From CALMEC01 sp964531025 (GTDB taxonomy: Bacteria > Actinomycetota > Thermoleophilia > Miltoncostaeales > Miltoncostaeaceae): a stretch of DNA of 64,000 nucleotides. The notes beneath the pieces were generated by a model. It worked only from the letters and a program-made list of their open reading frames with translations. It made no database searches and was not told the DNA's origin. This document shows positions 58,002-64,000 of this stretch, in pieces. Location: positions 1-64,000 of the forward strand of contig CAZHDY010000001.1 in the NCBI GenBank assembly GCA_964531025.1, written 5' to 3'. Position 1 is the first letter of the stretch; every line of letters begins with the position of its first letter. Position numbers and translations under genes: made by a program.

Positions 58002-58007
58002 AGCGTA
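58002..58007 (+). promoter_or_regulatory. ahcY -10 box
   Basis: TAGCGT lies 49 bp upstream of ATG 58057. The short leader contains GGGG-AAAG-CCCC and the site GAGGAG before the start. The leader is too short for an SAH riboswitch. Confidence 0.45.
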
Positions 58008-58056
58008 AACCCCCGCAGAATCCGCGATATCAGGGGAAAGCCCCCGAGGAGACTTC

Positions 58057-59508
58057 ATGACTGAGACGCAGGTGGCGCACGACTTCAAGGTGGCCGACCT
58101 TTCACTGGCGGAGTTCGGCCGCAAGGAGATCGAGCTGGCCGAGCACGAGATGCCCGGTCTCATGGCCACCCGCCGCGAACTCGGCCCGTCGCAGCCGCTG
58201 AAGGGCGCGCGGATCACCGGCTCGCTCCACATGACGGTGCAGACCGCCGTGCTGATCGAGACCCTCACGGCGCTCGGCGCCGAGGTCCGCTGGGCCAGCT
58301 GCAACATCTTCTCCACGCAGGACCACGCGGCGGCGGCCATCGCCGTCGGCCCCGACGGCACCCCGGACGATCCCCGCGGCGTGCCGGTCTTCGCCTGGAA
58401 GGGCGAGACGCTCGAGGAGTACTGGTGGTGCACGGAGCAGGTGCTCCTGTGGCCGGACGGCGCCGGGCCCAACATGATCCTGGACGACGGCGGCGACGCG
58501 ACCCTGCTGGTCCACAAGGGCGTGGAGTACGAGGCCAAGGGCGCGGTGCCGAACCCGGCGGGCGCGGACTCCGAGGAGTTCCGCGTGATCCTTGAGACGC
58601 TCACCCGCTCCCTCGAGGAGGACCCCCGCCGGTGGACGAACATCGCCGCCGGGATCAAGGGCGTCACGGAGGAGACCACCACCGGCGTCCACCGTCTCTA
58701 CCAGCTGGCCGAGCGTGAGGAGCTCCTGTTCCCGGCGATCAACGTGAACGACTCGGTCACCAAGTCGAAGTTCGACAACCTCTACGGGTGCCGCCACAGC
58801 CTGATCGACGGGATCAACCGCGCGACCGATGTCATGATCGGCGGCAAGGTGGCCGTCGTCTGCGGATTCGGCGACGTGGGGAAGGGGTGCGCCGAGTCGC
58901 TCAAGGGACAGGGTGCGCGCGTCATCGTCACCGAGATCGATCCCATCTGCGCCCTTCAGGCGGCCATGCAGGGTTACGAGGTGAAGCCCCTGGACGACGT
59001 CGTGGGCGAGGGCGACATCTTCGTCACGTGCACCGGCAACAAGGACATCATCACCGCGGACCACATGGCGCGGATGAAGCACCAGGCCATCGTCGGCAAC
59101 ATCGGTCACTTCGACAACGAGATCGACATGGCCGGACTCGAGGCCACCGACGGCATCGAGCGGATCACCATCAAGCCTCAGGTCGACAAGTGGGTGTTCC
59201 CGGACGGGCACGCCATCATCGTCCTGTCGGAGGGGCGTCTGCTCAACCTCGGCAACGCGACGGGTCACCCCAGCTTCGTGATGTCGAACTCGTTCACCAA
59301 CCAGGTCATCGCCCAGGTCGAGCTCTTCCAGAAGCCGGAGGCCTACGGCCGTCAGGTGCACGTCCTTCCGAAGCACCTGGACGAGAAGGTCGCCCGACTC
59401 CACCTCGACGCGCTCGGCGTGAAGCTGACGACACTCACCAAGGAGCAGGCCGACTACATCGGTGTCCCGGTCGACGGACCGTTCAAGCCCGACCACTACC
59501 GCTACTAG
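58057..59508 (+). CDS. ahcY: Adenosylhomocysteinase
   Basis: A 483-aa NAD-dependent enzyme splitting S-adenosylhomocysteine into adenosine and homocysteine. Motifs: ARITGSLHMTVQTAVLIETL, ASCNIFSTQDHAAAAIA, TEETTTGVHRLYQLAE, VNDSVTKSKFDNLYGCRHSL, NAD site VAVVCGFGDVGKGCAESLKG, TGNKDIITADHMARMKHQAI, and the C-terminal KEQADYIGVPVDGPFKPDHY. It contains the ~40-residue insert of the long bacterial form. The stop TAG is the start of repeat copy D. Confidence 0.97.
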   Translation: MTETQVAHDFKVADLSLAEFGRKEIELAEHEMPGLMATRRELGPSQPLKGARITGSLHMTVQTAVLIETLTALGAEVRWASCNIFSTQDHAAAAIAVGPDGTPDDPRGVPVFAWKGETLEEYWWCTEQVLLWPDGAGPNMILDDGGDATLLVHKGVEYEAKGAVPNPAGADSEEFRVILETLTRSLEEDPRRWTNIAAGIKGVTEETTTGVHRLYQLAEREELLFPAINVNDSVTKSKFDNLYGCRHSLIDGINRATDVMIGGKVAVVCGFGDVGKGCAESLKGQGARVIVTEIDPICALQAAMQGYEVKPLDDVVGEGDIFVTCTGNKDIITADHMARMKHQAIVGNIGHFDNEIDMAGLEATDGIERITIKPQVDKWVFPDGHAIIVLSEGRLLNLGNATGHPSFVMSNSFTNQVIAQVELFQKPEAYGRQVHVLPKHLDEKVARLHLDALGVKLTTLTKEQADYIGVPVDGPFKPDHYRY

Positions 59509-59673
59509 ATGAGTGGTGCCACGGAAGAGTGGATGTGGGGCGCGTCGCCGGTGGATGTGGGGCGTCTCCGGGCGTCGAAGGGCATGCTGGTTTGCCTGTT
59601 CGAGTCGCCCGGTGGCGTATCCGCGCCGCCGGGGGCACGAACCACGCCGCGATTTCCGCGGCACTACTCATCT
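59507..59673 (+). repeat. Copy D of the TAGAT-ended element, best-preserved inverted repeats
   Basis: 167 bp with terminal inverted repeats AGATGAGTGGTGCCACGGAA (59507-59526) and TTCCGCGGCACTACTCATCT (59654-59673), matching at 18 of 20 positions. It starts inside the ahcY stop codon. No transposase is encoded, so if mobile it would be a MITE-like element. Confidence 0.8.
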
Positions 59674-59715
59674 CGGGTCGCTTCGCGCTGATCTGACGGA
59701 TGCGGGTGTACACCG

Positions 59716-60381
59716 ATGCCACTCGACTACACCCGCATCCGTGCCGTCCTGTTCGATGTCGACGGGACCCTGCGCGATACGGACGACGAGCTCGTCCACT
59801 CCGCTGAACGGGCGCTGAGCCGCGTGGTCGGTGCCGACCGTGCGTCGCGGTGGGCCCGTCCAATCGTGGTCGCGGTCGAAGGGCGCGCCCAGGCGCTTCT
59901 CGCCCTGGCGGATCGCCTGCACCTCGATGGCCCGATCAACCGGGTGATCGACTGGCTGGCGCCGCGAGGCCGCACCAGCATCGTCGCCGACGCACGCCAG
60001 ACGCTCGTCGCGCTTCACGGTGCGGTGCGGATCGGCATCGTCTCGGCCGGCCCGACCCGTCAGGTCGTGCGTTTCCTCGACCAGCATGCGCTTCAGCCCT
60101 ATGTGGATGTCATCGTGACGAGCCAGACCCACCGCCGGATGAAGCCGCATCCCGAACCGGTGCTGGGGGCGCTCTCATCGCTCGGTGTCGCGCCCGGTGA
60201 CGCCGTGATGGTGGGGGACACCACCGTCGACATCAAGGCCGGGCGTGCCGCCGGCACCCAGACCTACGGCGTCCTCACGGGCTTCGGACGGCGTGCCGAC
60301 CTGGAGCGCCACGGCGCCGACGAGATCGCGCCGTCGTTCGCCCCGCTGGTCGCGGGCGTCCTGGCCGAGCGGGGCGACTGA
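59716..60381 (+). CDS. HAD-family phosphatase (phosphoglycolate phosphatase-like)
   Basis: 221 aa with all HAD motifs: I, AVLFDVDGTLRDTDDELVHS (nucleophile Asp); II, IGIVSAGPTRQVVRFLDQHA; III, Lys in THRRMKPHPEPVLGALSSLG; IV, DAVMVGDTTVDIKAGRAAG. A small helical cap lies between motifs I and II. These enzymes remove phosphate from small metabolites; the substrate is unknown. It is 8 bp before the cyclase gene, likely cotranscribed. Confidence 0.88.
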   Translation: MPLDYTRIRAVLFDVDGTLRDTDDELVHSAERALSRVVGADRASRWARPIVVAVEGRAQALLALADRLHLDGPINRVIDWLAPRGRTSIVADARQTLVALHGAVRIGIVSAGPTRQVVRFLDQHALQPYVDVIVTSQTHRRMKPHPEPVLGALSSLGVAPGDAVMVGDTTVDIKAGRAAGTQTYGVLTGFGRRADLERHGADEIAPSFAPLVAGVLAERGD

Positions 60382-60389
60382 AGGACGAC

Positions 60390-61172
60390 GTGAAGCGGCC
60401 CGTCGTCCTCACCGCGCTCGTCGTCGCGCTGCTCGCGGGGTGTGGTGGGACGGCCATGCAGGAGCCGACGACCTCCGCGGTCCGCGCCGGCTCGTACACC
60501 GTCGTCGATCGGCATCCGCACGACGCCACGGCGTTCACCCAGGGGCTTCTGGTGCAGAACGGCGAGTTCTTGGAGGGCACAGGCCTGGAAGGGCGGTCGG
60601 AACTCCGGCGCGTCGAGATCGACACCGGCCGCGTCCGCGCCCGCCGGAAGCTGCCGCCGTCGTACTTCGGCGAGGGCGTCACCGTCCACGGCGACCTGAT
60701 CCATCAGCTCACCTGGCGCAACGGTGTCGCGCTGATCTGGAACCGGTCCGGACTGTCACCCGCCGGGCGGTGGGAGTACGACGGTGAGGGCTGGGGCCTC
60801 ACGACCATGGGCGATGAGCTCGTTATGTCGGACGGTACGAGTACCCTCCGCGTACTCGATCCCCGGACACGTGAGGAACTGCGCCGGGTCGAGGTGACGA
60901 GCGACGGCGTCCCGGTGCCGGAACTGAACGAGCTGGAGTACATCGGCGACGGCCGTGTGGCGGCCAACGTCTGGACGACGACCACCATCGTGGTCATCGA
61001 CATGGAGACCGGGCACGTCACCCACACACTGGACGTGGCCGAGCTGGCCGCCGAGCAGCCTCCGACGGCGAACGAGACCAACGGCATCGCGGTCGACCCC
61101 GGCTCGGGCGACTGGTACGTGACCGGTAAGAACTGGCCGACCCTCTATCGGATCAAGGTCCAGTTGCCCTAG
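60390..61172 (+). CDS. Lipoprotein glutaminyl-peptide cyclotransferase
   Basis: 260 aa. The lipobox LLAGC (Cys ~18) follows a short hydrophobic signal. The glutamine cyclotransferase (five-bladed propeller, plant type) repeats are visible: RHPHDATAFTQGLLVQNGEF, LPPSYFGEGVTVHGDLIHQL, GEGWGLTTMGDELVMSDGTS, VPELNELEYIGDGRVAANVW and NETNGIAVDPGSGDWYVTGK. Members convert N-terminal Gln to pyroglutamate. It is exported and lipid-anchored, and faces rpsD across a terminator. Confidence 0.9.
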   Translation: MKRPVVLTALVVALLAGCGGTAMQEPTTSAVRAGSYTVVDRHPHDATAFTQGLLVQNGEFLEGTGLEGRSELRRVEIDTGRVRARRKLPPSYFGEGVTVHGDLIHQLTWRNGVALIWNRSGLSPAGRWEYDGEGWGLTTMGDELVMSDGTSTLRVLDPRTREELRRVEVTSDGVPVPELNELEYIGDGRVAANVWTTTTIVVIDMETGHVTHTLDVAELAAEQPPTANETNGIAVDPGSGDWYVTGKNWPTLYRIKVQLP

Positions 61173-61198
61173 GAACCCGTGCGCAGGCACAAAAAAAG

Positions 61199-61233
61199 CG
61201 GCGTTGCCCGACCGTGGTCGGGGCAACGCCGCG
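61199..61233 (-). terminator. Intrinsic terminator of rpsD
   Basis: GCGGCGTTGCCC-GACC pairs with GGTCGGGGCAACGCCGC (one bulge) around GT. On the minus strand the stem is followed by seven T residues (A-run at 61192-61198), 10 bp after the rpsD stop. It may also slow plus-strand transcription from the cyclase gene. Confidence 0.9.
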
Positions 61234-61243
61234 AAAACCGCTG

Positions 61244-61873
61244 CTACCTGCGGGAGTAGAACTCCACGATGAGGTGTTCCTCGATCGGAACCTGGATCTC
61301 GGCACGTGTCGGCAGGTGCAGTACCCGGCCGCGAAGCCCGTCCGGATCGGCCTCGAGCCACGGAGCCATGGTTCCCAGGAGCTCGGTCGCCTGCTGGGCG
61401 AGCGGCTCGACGGGGCTCTCGGGACGAAGCTGGATCGTCTGTCCGGGGGTCACCGGGTAGGACGCGATGTCGACGCGTCGACCGTCCACCAGGATGTGCC
61501 CGTGTCCGACGAACTGCCGTGCCTGCGCCCGGGTGGACGCGATACCCAGCCGGTAGACGACGTTGTCGAGACGCCGCTCCAGCGACACGAGCAGCGCGTC
61601 ACCGGTCATCTGCCGGGAGCGCTGGGCCCCCTTGACATACCGGCGGAACTGCTTCTCGCGCACGCCGTAGTAGCGCTTGCAGAGCTGCTTCGCACGAAGC
61701 TGTTGGCCGTAGACCGATTGCTTCCGCTGACGTGCACCACCGTGCTCGCCGGGCGGAAGTGGTCCGCGTCGTTCAAGCGCCGACTTACCGTTGTGGGCGC
61801 GAAGTCCTTTGAGGTAGAGCTCGACTCCTTCGCGTCGCGAGAGTCGCTCGACCGGTCCTGTATATCTCCCCAT
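61244..61873 (-). CDS. rpsD: 30S ribosomal protein S4
   Basis: 209 aa. RREGVELYLKG and the S4 domain (SLERRLDNVVYRLGIASTRA, QARQFVGHGHILVDGRRVDI) are standard. The N-terminal zinc-binding Cys residues (CKxCR type) are absent, so this is the zinc-independent (C-) form, common in actinobacteria. It is a solitary gene outside the alpha operon. TAGGGT about 9 nt before ATG could be its -10. S4 nucleates 30S assembly and often autoregulates. Confidence 0.96.
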   Translation of the reverse strand: MGRYTGPVERLSRREGVELYLKGLRAHNGKSALERRGPLPPGEHGGARQRKQSVYGQQLRAKQLCKRYYGVREKQFRRYVKGAQRSRQMTGDALLVSLERRLDNVVYRLGIASTRAQARQFVGHGHILVDGRRVDIASYPVTPGQTIQLRPESPVEPLAQQATELLGTMAPWLEADPDGLRGRVLHLPTRAEIQVPIEEHLIVEFYSRR

Positions 61874-62020
61874 AGACGGAGAACCCTACCAGACCTCAGG
61901 GCGTGAAAACCCGCTCAGGTCGGCACAACCCGAGTGGGGTACGCCTCAGGGACTCTACTCCACAGGCTCGGTCCGGTGCAAAGTTCGATCATTGTCCCTG
62001 GACAAGACGTCATTTCGTGG

Positions 62021-63889
62021 TCAGACCCCACCCGACGACCGGTCGAGTTCACGGGCCAGCGTCTGGCTGTCGTGGGGCCCGATATGACGCCGGCCGTCGA
62101 TGAAGAAGGTCGGTGTGCCGGTGGCGCCGCTCGCCTCGGCACCCGAGACGTCGCTCCGCACCCGTGCGGCGATTGCCTCGGACTCGAGATCCCGCAGGAA
62201 CCACTCGACGTCCAGGCCGAGGTCCGCGGCGTAGCCGGCGATGTCCTCGTACTCCAGCTCGTCCTGGTTGCGGAAGAGAACGTCGGCCATCTCCCAGAAG
62301 TGATCCTGTTCTGCGGCGGCCTCGGCCGCGCGCGCCGCCAGCTCGGCGTTGGGGTGCACGTCGGGGAGGGGAAGATGGCGGAAGACGTACCGCAGCCGGT
62401 CGCCGTAGCGCTTGCGAAGATCGGCGTAGACGCCCGTCGTCCGTCCGCAGAACACGCACTCGAAGTCGGCGTACTCCACGAGGGTGAGCGGCGCGTCGGG
62501 GATGCCGCGGATGTGATCGCGGTCGGGGTCGACGGGAGGCGACAGCGTCACCGGATCCTCGGTGTCGCGTTCGCCACGCACCCTGGCGTCGACGAAGAAC
62601 GCGATCGCTCCTATGGCCACCGAGATCACGGCGGAGATGAGGATGCCGACGGTGGCCTGGCTGATGAGCGCGGGGCTGTCCCGGAACGCCAGGGACGCGA
62701 TGAGGAGCGAGACGGTGAACCCGATGCCCGACAGGGCGGCCCCACCGAAGACCTGCCCGCCTCCGACGCCGCGTGGCAGGTCACCCAGCCCCAGACGGCG
62801 TCCGGACATCGTCGTGGCGAAGATGCCTGCCGTCTTACCGATGACGAGTCCGGCGACGATGGCCCATGTGAGAGCCGAGCCCATTGCCTCGCGCAGCGCG
62901 CCGTCGCGGAGATCGACCCCGGCGTTCGCCAGCGCGAAGAGCGGCACGATGACGTAGCTCGTCCAGGGATGGAGGGAGGCCTGCAGGCGCTGGTTGACCG
63001 AGATCGCCCGCGCGACGCCGCGGCGGGTGGAGCGTCCGAGCTCGATGTGGGGTGACTGCCGGAAGGCCTTGGCGCGGTCGACGGCCATCTCGACGATGGA
63101 TCGTTTCGGCCGGTGCGCGCGGATGAGGAGCCCGGCGATCATGCCCGCGATCGTGGCGTGGAACCCGGCGCCCATGGTGGCGAGCCACAGACCGATGAAC
63201 AGCAGGACGTACGGGGTCATGCGCCAGACGCCGAAACGGTCGAGGGACCCGAGCACCAGCGCGATGACGGCCATGAGCACCAGGTAGCGGCCGTCGAAGG
63301 AATCCGAGTACGCGATGCCGATGACGCTCACGGCGACGATGTCGTCGATCACCGTGAGGGTCAGGAGGAAGATACGCAGCTGGGTCGAGAAGCTCGGTCC
63401 CACGACGGCGAGCGCCCCGAGCATGAACGCGGTGTCGGTCCCGATGACGACGCCCCATCCGTCGCGGGCGTCGGCCGGAGCCAGGAGCAGGAAGATGAGC
63501 GCCGGGATGACGATGCCCCCGATTCCCGCCAGGGCCGGTAGGGAGGCGCGACGCCAGTTGGTGAGCGACCCGACCGAGAACTCCTGGCGCACCTCCAGGC
63601 CGATGACGAAGAAGAACAGCGCCATGAGTGCATCGTTGACCCAATGGGCGAGCGACTTCGATAGCGCGGTGTCTCCGATGGAGATAGTTCCGTACGTGTC
63701 CCAGAGGGTCTCGTAGGACCCCGACATCGGGCTGTTGGCCCAGACGAGCGCCGCGATCGTCGCGGCAAGGAGCAGCCAGGCGCTGCCCGCCTCGGTGCTC
63801 AGATATGTGCGGAGCGGCTGTGAGAGCTGTCCGAGGAGCGTGGAGCGTCCGACGGGTGAACGCTCGTCGTTCCGCTCTCGGTCAGCCAC
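62021..63889 (-). CDS. nhaA: NhaA Na+/H+ antiporter fused to a DsbA-like thioredoxin domain
   Basis: 622 aa. The N-terminal ~430 residues are NhaA with about 12 helices. Ion-site Asp residues are in LLTLTVIDDIVAVSVI (D172, D173), and GTDTAFMLGALAVVGP and GFTVSLLIASLAF are conserved. From ~450, a soluble thioredoxin-fold domain has VEYADFECVFCGRTTG (Cys468, Cys471) and the cis-Pro loop TGTPTFFIDGRRHIGPHDS. The antiporter exchanges Na+ for H+ across the membrane; the fused oxidoreductase may be redox-linked, but its role is unknown. Such fusions recur in actinobacteria. GTG 63889 appears leaderless. Confidence 0.94.
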   Translation of the reverse strand: MADRERNDERSPVGRSTLLGQLSQPLRTYLSTEAGSAWLLLAATIAALVWANSPMSGSYETLWDTYGTISIGDTALSKSLAHWVNDALMALFFFVIGLEVRQEFSVGSLTNWRRASLPALAGIGGIVIPALIFLLLAPADARDGWGVVIGTDTAFMLGALAVVGPSFSTQLRIFLLTLTVIDDIVAVSVIGIAYSDSFDGRYLVLMAVIALVLGSLDRFGVWRMTPYVLLFIGLWLATMGAGFHATIAGMIAGLLIRAHRPKRSIVEMAVDRAKAFRQSPHIELGRSTRRGVARAISVNQRLQASLHPWTSYVIVPLFALANAGVDLRDGALREAMGSALTWAIVAGLVIGKTAGIFATTMSGRRLGLGDLPRGVGGGQVFGGAALSGIGFTVSLLIASLAFRDSPALISQATVGILISAVISVAIGAIAFFVDARVRGERDTEDPVTLSPPVDPDRDHIRGIPDAPLTLVEYADFECVFCGRTTGVYADLRKRYGDRLRYVFRHLPLPDVHPNAELAARAAEAAAEQDHFWEMADVLFRNQDELEYEDIAGYAADLGLDVEWFLRDLESEAIAARVRSDVSGAEASGATGTPTFFIDGRRHIGPHDSQTLARELDRSSGGV

Positions 63890-63895
63890 CTGCTG

Positions 63896-63901
63896 AGAGT
63901 A
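63896..63901 (-). promoter_or_regulatory. -10 box of leaderless nhaA
   Basis: TACTCT on the minus strand ends 6 nt before GTG 63889, with no ribosome binding site between. Confidence 0.5.
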
Positions 63902-63919
63902 TCGGACCGTTCTCGCGGT

Positions 63920-63938
63920 GCCCGCGAAATACGCGGGC
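63920..63938. other. Short hairpin at the window edge
   Basis: GCCCGCG-AAATA-CGCGGGC is a perfect 7-bp stem with a 5-nt loop. It lies between nhaA and a possible minus-strand coding end (63971-64000), so it may be a terminator for the upstream gene. Confidence 0.4.
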
Positions 63939-63970
63939 TCCGGGAACGCGGTCCGCTGTCGTGCTTCGGG

Positions 63971-64000
63971 CTACCCGAGAATGGTCGCGACCCAGAAGAC
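63971..64000 (-). CDS. Possible C-terminal end of a gene entering from the right (partial)
   Basis: On the minus strand the last 30 bases read VFWVATILG and then TAG. Hydrophobic content and codon choice are compatible with a membrane-protein tail, followed by the hairpin at 63920-63938. Ten codons are too few to prove a gene. Confidence 0.25.
   Translation of the reverse strand, partial: VFWVATILG

Noticed and set aside
57975..58056. Possible SAH riboswitch before ahcY
   Set aside because: The leader after the -10 box is only about 40-50 nt and lacks the conserved SAH aptamer core.

Overview
The window is a contiguous piece of a high-G+C bacterial chromosome. It looks like a deep-branching actinomycete, possibly class Thermoleophilia or a neighbour; that placement is inference from gene content and not from a tree. 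The pointers are a very C-rich third codon position, SepF without an adjacent ftsZ, a zinc-less ribosomal protein S4, the FHA plus FtsR-type MerR pair, a single-motif RsiG-like protein, the alpha-type LeuA, the MEP isoprenoid route and an NhaA-thioredoxin fusion. Many genes have a TANNNT -10 box 6 to 8 nt before the start codon and no Shine-Dalgarno site, which points to frequent leaderless transcription.

Layout. 1-273: the end of an rRNA operon (23S tail, 5S, terminator). 761-5030: a small membrane protein, an FAD amine-oxidase-like protein, xseA-xseB and a RibD_C/DHFR-like reductase. 5173-7817: leuA divergent from a GntR/FadR regulator across a region with a perfect palindromic operator and a candidate leucine-rich leader. 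8278-15564: one 7.3-kb gene for a secreted protein of about 15 DUF11-like repeats. 15761-20985: an acyl-CoA dehydrogenase (glutaryl type) behind a coupled 32-codon ORF, an orphan 118-aa protein, a PadR regulator, a ProA-like dehydrogenase and two small unknowns. 21166-28280: murA fused to a tightly overlapped histidine operon (hisZ-G-D-B-H-A-F), followed by ridA. 28680-34752: a tRNA nucleotidyltransferase-like gene, then pgeF-yggS-sepF-proC-yggU-lspA-rluD.

34753-35626 is gene-free and carries three copies of a hairpin-forming repeat plus the rpsB leader. 35627-45921: rpsB-tsf-pyrH-frr-uppS-cdsA, then guaB (apparently inserted), then dxr-rseP-ispG. 45987-50328: tRNA-Pro, pgsA, the RsiG-like gene, the FHA gene, the FtsR-like gene, apt, a small membrane protein and a beta-CASP metallo-beta-lactamase protein. 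50337-53602: an unusual FtsH-like AAA protease with an overlapping membrane partner. 53698-61172: cysH, a secreted protein, a DMT transporter, a lipoprotein glycoside hydrolase, ahcY, a HAD phosphatase and a lipoprotein glutaminyl cyclase. 61244-63889: rpsD and the nhaA fusion.

Most genes are housekeeping: translation, cell division, peptidoglycan and polyprenol precursors (murA, uppS, dxr, ispG), phospholipid synthesis (cdsA, pgsA), histidine, leucine and proline synthesis, and sulfur and methyl cycles. The less ordinary content is regulatory and repetitive. A five-copy 145-224 bp element has its TAGAT end exactly at a coding boundary each time; it carries stop codons for leuA, cysH and ahcY and contributes the first base of the -10 boxes of dxr and a glycosidase gene. 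There is a second hairpin repeat family, several palindromic operators, a probable leuA attenuator and a candidate c-di-GMP/anti-sigma protein.
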